Both the position numbers and the translations under genes were made by a program. A stretch of 64,000 bases of DNA from Candidatus Limivivens intestinipullorum (GTDB lineage: Bacteria; Bacillota; Clostridia; Lachnospirales; Lachnospiraceae). The stretch spans positions 1 to 64,000 of the forward strand of contig DVIQ01000023.1 in NCBI GenBank assembly GCA_018711185.1, written 5' to 3'. Every line of letters starts with the position of its first letter. The stretch's first letter is position 1. The notes under the pieces are model-generated. The model worked only from the letters and a program-made list of their open reading frames with translations. It was not told where the DNA came from and ran no database searches. Positions 18,194 to 27,210 of the stretch are shown here, piece after piece.

Positions 18194-19186
18194 CTAACCC
18201 GCAAAAGCGTTTTTATAAGAAACATACCCCGGCATTTCCGGGCGCACCGGTCTCGCCGCCTGGAAACATTGATACAGGGAATCCTTCAAAATCTCCTGAA
18301 GCGGGAGCTCAAATACATTCAGTGTGCCGTCACAACGGTTCGGCCCGGTATGTACGACTCCGGTGGGATCGATCCGGAAACAGCCTTCTCTAAGGAGAAT
18401 CGACCGGTTTGCCTCCGTCTCGGTCTTTGGCAGCATCGTCATAAGCAGCTCCGGGAAATCGTTCTGCATACGCTCCAGGGTCTCCTCCACATAGTCCCTC
18501 ACCACCGGGCTGAGACCCAGCCCTTCCTTTTCCGGGGACTCAGGTACGTACTCCTCGTACAGCACCACGCTGCAGCCTCTGCGATACAGCTCATTTAAAT
18601 ACGCCTTGGTAAGAATTCTCCGGTAGTTATAATGGGTAACGCATATGCTGACGCCGAATACAATCCTGCGCATACGGAGGAGCTCCATGCACTGCATCAG
18701 TCTGCCGTACAGGAAGGAATGCTGGGCCGTCTGGGCCACATCCATGTCCGGGCCGATTTTCAGCATAGGAACCAGATTTCGGTTCTTCACCAGGAAATCC
18801 ATATAAGAGGCATCCAAAAGACTTCCGTTCGTAACAACCGGGAAAAAGATCCTGTGATGATTCGCAGCCTTTTCGAGAATACAGCGGCGCATAAGCGGCT
18901 CCCCGCCGGATAGGAATACAATCCGGATTCCAAGGCGCTCCGCGTCAAAAAACACATCGTCCCAGTCCGCGGCTTGGAGATAGCGCTTTTCCTCCGGAAA
19001 AGCCGGCTCACTCTGATAGGACTTATGGCCATATCTTCCCGCGCTCTGCAGATTGCCATGGTTTGTTATACATGCATCCAGAAACATGGGGACATGTATG
19101 CCCTGTCCTTGCTTTTCCCTGCGAATAAGTTGGGATTCTCCCAGTAAACTGCTGACATAGTCCGCTATTCTGAATTCATCTTCCAT
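18194..19186 (-). CDS. Degenerate radical SAM family protein (cluster cysteines absent)
   Basis: ACITNHGNLQSAGRYGHKS in place of xTNxCNLxCxxCY; retains FLSGGEPLMRR and VVTNGSLLD; C-terminal SPASM-like region also cysteine-poor. Confidence 0.8.
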   Translation of the reverse strand: MEDEFRIADYVSSLLGESQLIRREKQGQGIHVPMFLDACITNHGNLQSAGRYGHKSYQSEPAFPEEKRYLQAADWDDVFFDAERLGIRIVFLSGGEPLMRRCILEKAANHHRIFFPVVTNGSLLDASYMDFLVKNRNLVPMLKIGPDMDVAQTAQHSFLYGRLMQCMELLRMRRIVFGVSICVTHYNYRRILTKAYLNELYRRGCSVVLYEEYVPESPEKEGLGLSPVVRDYVEETLERMQNDFPELLMTMLPKTETEANRSILLREGCFRIDPTGVVHTGPNRCDGTLNVFELPLQEILKDSLYQCFQAARPVRPEMPGYVSYKNAFAG

Positions 19187-19386
19187 AGCCCGCCTCCTTC
19201 TCCCGAAAGCTTGTAGCGCATCATTATCTTTCTGATTTTACGCGGCTTCTGCTAAGCCACATTGTTACCTTTTTCACTAGTATAGCATTTCAATCCTTTG
19301 ATTTCAATACGATACTCATCAAATTTTCCGCATATTCCTTAAATATTTCTAAATATTCTGCCCTGATAAAATAGTGATAATTATTT

Positions 19387-19947
19387 TCACAATATCCCCA
19401 AATGCTCCAGGAGGATCCGTGTCCCAATCAGAATCAGAATAATGCCTCCCACCAGCTCAGCCCGGGATTTATATCGTATTCCGAAAACATTTCCCACTTT
19501 TACGCCGCAGGCGGAACAGACAAAGGTAATCACGCCAATAAACAGCACTGCCGGCAGGATCTGTACCTGAAGGAAGGCCAGCGTAATCCCTACGGCCAGG
19601 GCATCAATGCTGGTGGCTATCGCCAGCACCAGCATGGTCTTGACGTCCAAAGACGGATCCGCGGCTTCCTCCTCCTTTGAAAACGCCTCCCGGATCATGT
19701 TCGCGCCGATCAGCCCCAGAAGGATAAACGCGACCCAATGATCCACAGAGGTAATCCGGCTGCTGAACCGGTCTCCGAGAAAATAGCCGATCAGAGGCAT
19801 CAGAGCCTGAAAGACGCCAAACCAGAGTCCTACCAGCCCGCAGTTTTTCGCCGTGATTTTCGGCATTGCAAGTCCCTTGCAAACGGCCACCGCAAAGGCG
19901 TCCATGGACAGGCCGACTGCCAGTGTGAATAATCCAAAAAGTGTCAT
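19387..19947 (-). CDS. mntP: Manganese efflux pump MntP
   Basis: [25 protein letters not shown]...[19 protein letters not shown]. Confidence 0.95.
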   Translation of the reverse strand: MTLFGLFTLAVGLSMDAFAVAVCKGLAMPKITAKNCGLVGLWFGVFQALMPLIGYFLGDRFSSRITSVDHWVAFILLGLIGANMIREAFSKEEEAADPSLDVKTMLVLAIATSIDALAVGITLAFLQVQILPAVLFIGVITFVCSACGVKVGNVFGIRYKSRAELVGGIILILIGTRILLEHLGIL

Positions 19948-20094
19948 TTGAATCTCCTTTCCAGTGGGGAGAAAAACGAAGCGTTCCTCAAGCGGAACTC
20001 TCGCGTTGAACGCGGTCGTTTTAACGACAAATATCCGCTTCGCGCGCGTGCGTATACCGCGCAGCGTCGTTTAATAGGGAACAAAGTTTCCTGA

Positions 20095-20141
20095 TCAAAC
20101 AAAAAACTCATGGAGCTGGGGACGATCCCCGGTTCCATGAG
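20095..20141 (-). terminator. Expression-platform terminator of the Mn riboswitch
   Basis: ACTCATGGAACCGGGGATCGTCCCCAGCTCCATGAGTTTTTT. Confidence 0.9.
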
Positions 20142-20222
20142 TCTCATTATTTCAGACATAGCCAGATTTTCACCATTATGTTGACCATGCCGCAGTGTTT
20201 GCTGCCAACTACTCCCTCACGT
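20108..20222 (-). ncRNA. yybP-ykoY (Mn2+) riboswitch upstream of mntP
   Basis: Minus strand GGGAGTAG...GGTCAACA...GGTGAAAATCTGGCTATGTCTGAAATAATGAGACTC, followed by terminator and mntP. Confidence 0.8.
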
Positions 20223-20296
20223 CAGTTTTATTTTTTTTATCCTACCACAGTTGAGAATTTCTGTCAATTAAGAACTTTTGCCAACAGCCGCGCGCC

Positions 20297-20339
20297 GGTA
20301 ACAGTTCAGCCCAGGTCTGCGCACATACTGAACTGTAAC
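20297..20339. repeat. Dispersed palindromic repeat family 1, copy (overlaps alaX 3' end)
   Basis: GGTAACAGTTCAGCCCAGGTCTGCGCACATACTGAACTGTAAC. Confidence 0.85.
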
Positions 20340-21502
20340 ACGCGCTGCGCCACATATGCGCGGATCTCATCCGGGTTCTGATCCGGAATGCTTGTCAGCG
20401 TTCCCTGAACCATCGCCTGGGAACCGCCTCCTTTTCCGCCAAAGCGCTCGTTCAGCTCGCGTCCGATTTCCCGTACATCCGTCTTTTTGGAAGCCAGGAT
20501 GTAACGGCAGGCCCCCGACGGAGCAGCTGTCAGCGCAAGGACACATCCGGCCTTCCCGCACGCCTGATTTACCAGTTCCCGCAGTTCATTCTCTCCAAAG
20601 TCTTCTCCCCGCAGGCATACAAACTCCGTACCCTCCGCAATCGCGTCCAGCCGTTCCTTTGCCAGCTTTTTCTGCGTTTCCATGAGCTGTCCCTTCAGCT
20701 CGTGGATTTCCTCCAGGAGCTTCCGGATGCGGCCGCATACGTTTTCCGGCTTCGCGGAAAGCAGATGCATGGCCTCAGTCATCCAGGCGTGCTTTCTCTG
20801 ATAGTCCTCGATGGCGTCCTGCCCGCACAGCATGGCAATCCGCACGCCGCCCTTATAATTCTGAACGCTCAGAAGCTTGATCAGCCGCACTTCCCCTGTG
20901 GCCGACACATGGGTCCCGCAGCACGCGCACACATCCACTCCCGGAATCGTCACAATACGGATCTGCCCGCTGATCTCCTTCTTGCTCCGGTAATCCAGTG
21001 TTTCCAGCTCTTCCCGGTCCGGGTAAGACACCTGCACCGGAAGATTCTGCTCCACCGCGTCATTTGCCGCCTCTTCAATCTCCGCAAGCTGTTCCTCGGT
21101 TATGGGGCCGTTAAAGTCCACTGTCACGGCGTCCTCCCCCATGTGAAAGCCCACATTATCATACCCGAACGCCCGGTGTACAATTCCCGACACAATGTGC
21201 TCTCCCGTATGATTCTGCATATTTCTCCGGCGCCACCGGAAATCCAGGGTGCCCACAACCGTCTCGCCCGGCGTCAGCTCAGCAGACACAGTATGCCAGA
21301 TCACTCCGTCCTTTTCCTGCACGTCCAAAACCAGGGCATCTCCCAAAGTTCCCGTATCCGCCGGCTGCCCGCCGCCCTCCGGGAAAAACGCCGTCTGGTC
21401 CAGCGCCGCCAGGATCCGGTCATCCTCCCTGCGGCAGGCGACTACCTTTGCCTGAAATTCCGCGATATAAACATCTTTTTCATAAAGCTTAACTGTTTCC
21501 AT
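20306..21502 (-). CDS. Alanyl-tRNA editing protein (AlaX-L type, with DHHA1-like C-domain)
   Basis: FPEGGGQPADTGTLG, NHTGEHIVSGI, VCACCGTHVSATGEV; C-terminal DHHA1-like (GGKGGGSQAMVQGT). Confidence 0.9.
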   Translation of the reverse strand: METVKLYEKDVYIAEFQAKVVACRREDDRILAALDQTAFFPEGGGQPADTGTLGDALVLDVQEKDGVIWHTVSAELTPGETVVGTLDFRWRRRNMQNHTGEHIVSGIVHRAFGYDNVGFHMGEDAVTVDFNGPITEEQLAEIEEAANDAVEQNLPVQVSYPDREELETLDYRSKKEISGQIRIVTIPGVDVCACCGTHVSATGEVRLIKLLSVQNYKGGVRIAMLCGQDAIEDYQRKHAWMTEAMHLLSAKPENVCGRIRKLLEEIHELKGQLMETQKKLAKERLDAIAEGTEFVCLRGEDFGENELRELVNQACGKAGCVLALTAAPSGACRYILASKKTDVREIGRELNERFGGKGGGSQAMVQGTLTSIPDQNPDEIRAYVAQRVLQFSMCADLG

Positions 21503-21506
21503 CTCA

Positions 21507-24500
21507 TCACCCTTTCTGTCCCTGCATCAGCTCCAGCAGCTCTTCCCGGCTGATCCGGTGATCGGCCACCGCCTGGCCCTCCATCACCTGATCGGCCATG
21601 CGGGCCTTGCGCTCCTGAAGCTCCACGATGCGCTCCTCTATGGTGTCCCTGGCCACCAGCTTTACCACCGTGACCACGTTTTTCTGGCCGATCCGGTGGG
21701 TGCGGTCCGTAGCCTGGTTCTGGGCAGCCATATTCCACCAGGGATCGTAGTGAATCACCACATCCGCCCTGGTCAGATTCAGCCCCGTGCCTCCGGCCTT
21801 CAGCGAAATCAAAAATACCGGAGCCTCCCCGTTCTGGAAGGCTTCCACCATCTGCCGCCTCTGCTCCTTGGTATTGCGCCCGGAGAGATACAGATAGGAA
21901 ATCCCCCGGCGCTCCATGGCGCCGGCCAGCATATCCAGCATTCCGGTAAACTGGGAAAACAAAAGAATGCTGTGCTCCGACTGAATCATATCCTCCACAA
22001 GCTCTAAGCAGGCGTCCGTCTTGGCGGAACCTCCCTTATAATTTTCATAGCACAGAGCGGGCGCGCAGCAGATCTGCCGCAGGCCGGTGAGCTCCGCCAG
22101 GTATTTGATGCTGTCGGCCCGGTACTGTTCCTCCGTCTGTCCGGCCAGCTCCATCCGGATCCGCTGCACTCTGGCGTCATACAGCTTTCTCTGCTCCTCC
22201 GCCAACTGGATATAAATGGTTTTTTCCAGCTTATCCGGCAGATCCTTCAGCACATCTTGCTTTTTGCGGCGCAGGATAAAGGGCGCCGTCATCCTCTGGA
22301 GACGTTTCAGAGCCACCGCGTCCTCTCCCTGAACCACAGGCACTTCGATCTCTTCCCGGAATTTCCCATAGTCATACAGGTAGCCCGGCATGATAAAGTC
22401 AAAAATACTCCAAAGATCGCTGAGCTTATTCTCAATGGGCGTCCCGGTCAGGGCGAACCGGCACCCGGCCGAAAGCTCTTTTACCGCCTTTGCCGCCTGG
22501 GTTCCGGCATTTTTTATATACTGGGCCTCGTCCGCCACCAGAAACGCGAAGCTCCGATCCCGGTATTCCTGTGTGTCCCGCTTCAGAAGGTCATAAGAGG
22601 TAATCAAAACGCCGCCGCTGCCCTCCCGGATCCGCGCCTGCCGCTGCTCTCCGTTTCCCGTAACCGCCGTCACCCGCAGATCCGGCGCGAACCGGTGCAG
22701 CTCGCTCTCCCAATTATACACCAAAGAAGCCGGACAGACAATCAGAGCGCTTTCTTTCTTCATTTCCAGAAGTGCGATCATCTGAAGGGTCTTTCCAAGG
22801 CCCATGTCGTCGGCCAGAATCCCTCCGAATCCCCACTGGGCCAGCGTGGCCAGCCAGCGAAATCCGTCCTTCTGATAGCTCCTAAGAGAAGCCTGAAGCT
22901 CCTGTGGCACTTCAAAATCGCTGTCCTGATAGCCGTTCATCTCCCGGACAAGCCGTTTAAATTCCCTGCTGCGCTTTACCTGGATGGTCTCCGGCGCGTC
23001 CTTCACCGCCTCCGCCAGATAAGCCGCCCGGTATTTCGGCACCGTCAGGCTTCCGCTTCGCAGTCCCTTTTTATCCAGGTTCAGGCCCTGGGACAGCTCG
23101 GATACCAGGGCCAGACTGCTGTCCTCCAGACTGATGAAGTCTCCGCTCTTTAACCGGAAATATTTTTTCCTGCGCTTATAGGCCCCCAGTATCTTTTCCA
23201 TTTCCGCATAATCCAGGCCCTCGGTTGCAATCTCCAGATCCAGCAGGTCTCCCTTAAAGCCCAGGCCGATGTTGACCTTCGGCGATGGAAGAAGCCGGAT
23301 TTTCCGGATTTTCTCGTCCAGAAAAACCTCCGCCATCTTACGGATCTCGCCCATGCCTTCCTGGATCAGCATAAAAAGCGCCTCCTCGTCCCGGCAAAAG
23401 CCGGTGCTCTGTCCCTTCTCAAAGGAAAAATACCGCAAAAGGCAAGCCTTGAGCGCTTCCTCCGTCTTCACGTCCCGGTACTGCTTTTCCAGATGGTATT
23501 CCTCAAAAAGCCCGTAAGACGTGCTTCCGTAGACCGCCTGGGCCCTGGCGCGAACCCGGCCTTGCTGTTCTTCTTCCCCCATGTCAAGATAGACCTGAAG
23601 CTGAACCTCCTGGGGCATATATTCCTCAAAATCCAGATCCTTCGTTTCCACCGCGGCGTATCTTTCCAGAACCGGAAGCAGATTTCCGCAAAAAGCCGTG
23701 TAATCCTCTTTGCTGAGGAACAGCGGCGTATTTGGCTGCCGGTAACGGACAGACCGCCCGATTCCTCCCAGGGCAGAGAGTACCGGAAGCATCTCCTGCT
23801 CAAAGCCGCCGCTGCACTGGTATATCTCCTGTTTCTGCACAAAATAGGAGTGCGAAATACCCGGAAGGAGTTCCGGCAGCCCTTCCATGGCGATTCTGGC
23901 GCCCTCCTCCCCCTCTGGCGCAATCCGGATTTTCACTGGCGGATCCTGGTCCTTTACCTGGTACACAATCTCATTGATCTCGATTTCCTTTCCCACATAC
24001 CTGGAAAGAACCCGCTCCGTCCCATAATTTCCCAGCCCGATCTTCCGGAAATTGCTGCTGTAGATCTGGGAAGCGAAATCAATTCTTCCAAACTGCGTGT
24101 TCATGATGTCCGTTAGGATATCCAGCCATTCCAGCCCTTCCTCCGTAAAGGCGGCCCGGTCATGGAAAAATCCCAGGTTTTTCCCGTATTCCGCGAATTT
24201 TCCTTTCTGCACATCGTCCAGAAGCTTACAGATATTTTTCAGAATATACAGTTTTTTCACGCCGACGCGAAATTCCGCATACAGCCTGCCATACTCCATG
24301 GTAAACACCGGTTCTATGCGTACACTGTGATAGTATTCCCCCAAAAGCTGCCCGTTTTCCCGGATACCGTACTGGGAAAGAATCTGTTTCAGCGCGTCAG
24401 AGGTCTGCCTTTTCTGCGGCCCGGGCTTTTTCCCCGGGGTCCGGGCGCCGATCTGGGTGTCGCGGTAATGCAGCGCCAGGGCCACGCAGTGCTTGCACAT

Positions 24501-24746
24501 TCCGTAAAAGCTGTTGTACGCCGGACAGCTGCAGGTATAATCCTCAATGTCGTCATCCTGCCCCAATTCCACCATCGTCCGGTACCATTTCTTTCCGCTT
24601 CCCTTTACGTCAGCCGTCAGCCGGACTCCGTTTTTCCTGGCTTTCTGAAGCTCCACACCCTGCACGCCGCCTTTGGCGAAGATCTCCCTGCCTTTGGCGT
24701 AGGTGGCTGTGTAAGTATAGCATTTGATCATTGTCAGTGTAAGCAT
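21507..24746 (-). CDS. SNF2 family DEAD/DEAH helicase with N-terminal SWIM zinc finger
   Basis: CSCPAYNSFYGMCKHCVAL (SWIM); ILADDMGLGKTLQMIAL; DEAQYIKNAGTQAAKAV; THRIGQKNVV. Confidence 0.95.
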   Translation of the reverse strand: MLTLTMIKCYTYTATYAKGREIFAKGGVQGVELQKARKNGVRLTADVKGSGKKWYRTMVELGQDDDIEDYTCSCPAYNSFYGMCKHCVALALHYRDTQIGARTPGKKPGPQKRQTSDALKQILSQYGIRENGQLLGEYYHSVRIEPVFTMEYGRLYAEFRVGVKKLYILKNICKLLDDVQKGKFAEYGKNLGFFHDRAAFTEEGLEWLDILTDIMNTQFGRIDFASQIYSSNFRKIGLGNYGTERVLSRYVGKEIEINEIVYQVKDQDPPVKIRIAPEGEEGARIAMEGLPELLPGISHSYFVQKQEIYQCSGGFEQEMLPVLSALGGIGRSVRYRQPNTPLFLSKEDYTAFCGNLLPVLERYAAVETKDLDFEEYMPQEVQLQVYLDMGEEEQQGRVRARAQAVYGSTSYGLFEEYHLEKQYRDVKTEEALKACLLRYFSFEKGQSTGFCRDEEALFMLIQEGMGEIRKMAEVFLDEKIRKIRLLPSPKVNIGLGFKGDLLDLEIATEGLDYAEMEKILGAYKRRKKYFRLKSGDFISLEDSSLALVSELSQGLNLDKKGLRSGSLTVPKYRAAYLAEAVKDAPETIQVKRSREFKRLVREMNGYQDSDFEVPQELQASLRSYQKDGFRWLATLAQWGFGGILADDMGLGKTLQMIALLEMKKESALIVCPASLVYNWESELHRFAPDLRVTAVTGNGEQRQARIREGSGGVLITSYDLLKRDTQEYRDRSFAFLVADEAQYIKNAGTQAAKAVKELSAGCRFALTGTPIENKLSDLWSIFDFIMPGYLYDYGKFREEIEVPVVQGEDAVALKRLQRMTAPFILRRKKQDVLKDLPDKLEKTIYIQLAEEQRKLYDARVQRIRMELAGQTEEQYRADSIKYLAELTGLRQICCAPALCYENYKGGSAKTDACLELVEDMIQSEHSILLFSQFTGMLDMLAGAMERRGISYLYLSGRNTKEQRRQMVEAFQNGEAPVFLISLKAGGTGLNLTRADVVIHYDPWWNMAAQNQATDRTHRIGQKNVVTVVKLVARDTIEERIVELQERKARMADQVMEGQAVADHRISREELLELMQGQKG

Positions 24747-24878
24747 GGGTTTCCTCTTTTCGTAAATCGTTTGGATGGATTTTGGCAACAGCTGCGGATT
24801 TATAGCATAAAGAGAGGGCGCCGCATGCGCGGTACCCTCTGCAAACGGGATTCCGAAACCTCTCTTTTCCCGCTCAAA

Positions 24879-24956
24879 CGTAACCGTTCAGCACTCCTGA
24901 ACCATGTTCTTACGGTCCGCGCCGCATGCGCGCAGATCTGGACTGAACTCTTACGC
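24879..24956. repeat. Dispersed palindromic repeat family 1, copy
   Basis: CGTAACCGTTCAGCACTCCTGAACCATGTTCTTACGGTCCGCGCCGCATGCGCGCAGATCTGGACTGAACTCTTACG. Confidence 0.88.
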
Positions 24957-24963
24957 TCAATCA

Positions 24964-26142
24964 TCAATGATGGAACAGCCGGATCCCCGTAAACACCATA
25001 GCCATGCCATATTTATTGCAGGTGTCGATCACCGCGTCATCTCTGACGGATCCGCCCGGCTCAGCGATGTATTTTACGCCGCTCTTGTGGGCGCGCTCAA
25101 TGTTGTCGCTGAAGGGGAAGAACGCGTCGGAGCCAAGGGTCACGCCGTCCATCTGATCCAGCCAGGCTCTCTTTTCTTCTCTGGTAAATACCTCCGGCTT
25201 TTCCGTGAACACCTTCTCCCAGGCGCCGTCGGCCAGAACGTCCATATACTCTTCGCCGATATAAACGTCGATGGCATTGTCCCGGTCCGCCCGCTTGATG
25301 TCCGTGCGGAAGGGAAGGTTCATCACCTTGGGGCACTGACGCAGAAACCAGTTGTCCGCTTTCTGCCCCGCCAGACGGGTACAGTGAACTCTGGACTGCT
25401 GGCCGGCGCCGATGCCGATGGCCTGTCCGCCCTTTACATAGCACACGGAATTGGACTGGGTGTATTTCAGGGTGATCAGGGAGATCTTCAGATCCATCAT
25501 GGCCTCTGCCGGGATGTCCTTGTTCTCCGTCACGATGTTCCCCAGGAAGGCGTCGTCGATCTTCAGCTCCTGGCGGCCCTGCTCGAAAGTAATGCCGTAC
25601 ACCTGCTTATGCTCCAGGGGCTCCGGACGGTAATTCTCGTCGATCTCAATGACATTGTAGTTTCCGTTCTTTTTCTGCTTTAAGATTTCCAGGGCTTCCT
25701 CCGTGTAGCCCGGCGCGATGACGCCGTCGGAAACCTCACGCTTAATCAGCATCGCCGTGTCCTTGTCGCAGACATCGGAGAGGGCGATAAAATCGCCGAA
25801 GGAGGACATTCTGTCCGCGCCTCTCGCTCTGGCGTAGGCGCAGGCCAGAGGAGACAGCTCTCCCAGATCATCCACCCAGTAGATCTTCGCCAGGGTCTCG
25901 GTCAGTGGAAGGCCCACCGCCGCCCCTGCCGGGGAAACATGCTTAAAGGAAGTGGCCGCCGGGAGGCCTGTGGCTTCCTTTAACTCCTTCACAAGCTGCC
26001 AGCCGTTAAAGGCGTCCAGGAAATTGATATAACCCGGACGGCCGCAGAGAACACGGATGGGAAGATCCTGGCCGTTCTCCATGTAGATTCTTGACGGTTT
26101 CTGATTCGGGTTGCAGCCATATTTTAACGCGAGTTCTTTCAT
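24964..26142 (-). CDS. purH: Stand-alone AICAR transformylase (PurH N/C-domain protein lacking IMP cyclohydrolase)
   Basis: LALKYGCNPNQKPSRIYM...FKHVSPAGAAVGLPL...SDAFFPFSDNIERAHKSGVKYIAEPGGSVRDDAVI. Confidence 0.92.
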   Translation of the reverse strand: MKELALKYGCNPNQKPSRIYMENGQDLPIRVLCGRPGYINFLDAFNGWQLVKELKEATGLPAATSFKHVSPAGAAVGLPLTETLAKIYWVDDLGELSPLACAYARARGADRMSSFGDFIALSDVCDKDTAMLIKREVSDGVIAPGYTEEALEILKQKKNGNYNVIEIDENYRPEPLEHKQVYGITFEQGRQELKIDDAFLGNIVTENKDIPAEAMMDLKISLITLKYTQSNSVCYVKGGQAIGIGAGQQSRVHCTRLAGQKADNWFLRQCPKVMNLPFRTDIKRADRDNAIDVYIGEEYMDVLADGAWEKVFTEKPEVFTREEKRAWLDQMDGVTLGSDAFFPFSDNIERAHKSGVKYIAEPGGSVRDDAVIDTCNKYGMAMVFTGIRLFHH

Positions 26143-26153
26143 GATGGTCCTCC

Positions 26154-26867
26154 TTACTGATTTTTATTGATGATCTTGGTTTCCCAGGTACCGGAAGCAA
26201 TGTCAATGAAGCGGACAAACAGAGACACCTTATTGTCCTCGTTCAGGCTGTTCCAGAGCATCTGCGCGAAGCTTTCCATATCGTCCGGAATGGCCACAGG
26301 CTTCGGCTCTCCTTCAAAGCTGGGCAGCGGATTGCCGTCGTGCTTATAGGTGTGGATGAAGCGTCCCTGGCCCGGCAGGCAGTTCTCGTAGCAGAAGGTG
26401 TAGCGCAGGCAGTTGTCCGGGTTTCCGTTGTCGCTTTTTAAAATCGAAAGGGCATAGTCGAAATGTCCGTTCTCCACGTTCAGCACGCCGGAAATCCGGG
26501 GCGTATAGGCAGGGCCGTCCGGCTCAAACTCCCGGCTGCGCAGAGACTGCTCAAAGGTCAGTCCCTTCTCCATGCCCTCGTAAATGGTATCGGTCTGGTC
26601 GCCGTTGGTAACAATGGTTTTGTTTCCCAGCACACGCACCGGCGCGTAAATAATCAGGCTGGGATCCACCAGCTTGGAAGGATCAAAGGCCTCTGTGCGG
26701 ATGCCCTGTCCCTCCTCCGCGAAAATGCGGTTCCGGCTGTTTTCACTTCTTCCCATAATGAAGTACGCCGTCACTGCCTTTGTCCCGTCCGCGGATCGCC
26801 CGATCACGATGCCCCTGCCGGGATACGCGTTTTCCTTCAGTTCCTTTTCCAAAGATAACAGTTCCAT
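26154..26867 (-). CDS. purO: Archaeal-type IMP cyclohydrolase (PurO-like)
   Basis: PGRGIVIGRSADGTKAVTAYFIMGRSENSRNR; adjacent to stand-alone AICAR transformylase; start corrected from the longer ORF. Confidence 0.88.
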   Translation of the reverse strand: MELLSLEKELKENAYPGRGIVIGRSADGTKAVTAYFIMGRSENSRNRIFAEEGQGIRTEAFDPSKLVDPSLIIYAPVRVLGNKTIVTNGDQTDTIYEGMEKGLTFEQSLRSREFEPDGPAYTPRISGVLNVENGHFDYALSILKSDNGNPDNCLRYTFCYENCLPGQGRFIHTYKHDGNPLPSFEGEPKPVAIPDDMESFAQMLWNSLNEDNKVSLFVRFIDIASGTWETKIINKNQ

Positions 26868-26914
26868 AAATACGCTCCTTTTCTTGTGGATGCTGCCTGT
26901 TTGGGCCTTTACAG

Positions 26915-27006
26915 CAAAAAAAGGCCCCTTCCAAGCAGAAATGCCCAGACGGTCGGCCTCTTCCATTATACTTCCTGTGGTCAATTCCACTTCCGTCAGT
27001 CGTATA
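26915..27006 (-). ncRNA. ZTP (pfl) riboswitch upstream of purO-purH
   Basis: Minus strand TATACGACTGACGGAAGTGGAATTGACCACAGGAAGTATAA...GGCCGACCGTCTGGGCA followed by GGGGCCTTTTTTT. Confidence 0.8.
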
Positions 27007-27071
27007 ACTAAACTAACCATAGCATTAAATTTCCGGGAAGTCAAGCACGTTTTTCTAACGTTAGAATCCGT

Positions 27072-27210
27072 CATAACCGTTCAGCCCAGGTCTGCGCACC
27101 TGCTGCGCGGACCGTAAGAACGTGATTCAGGAGTGCGAAAATCCCATCGCCGCAGGCGATTTTAAATGGATTTTCGCACGTACGGTTCAGCCTTGCTGAA
27201 CCGTACACCT
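27072..27210. repeat. Dispersed palindromic repeat family 1, long composite copy
   Basis: AACCGTTCAGCCCAGGTCTGCGCACCTGCTGCGCGGACCGTAAGAACGTGATTCAGGAGTGCGAAAATCCCATCGCCGCAGGCGATTTT...GGATTTTCGCACGTACGGTTCAGCCTTGCTGAACCGTA. Confidence 0.9.

Noticed and set aside
20702-24116. Several plus-strand ORFs of 150-300 aa opposite alaX and the SNF2 helicase
   Set aside because: Shadow ORFs with no recognisable domains or ribosome binding sites.
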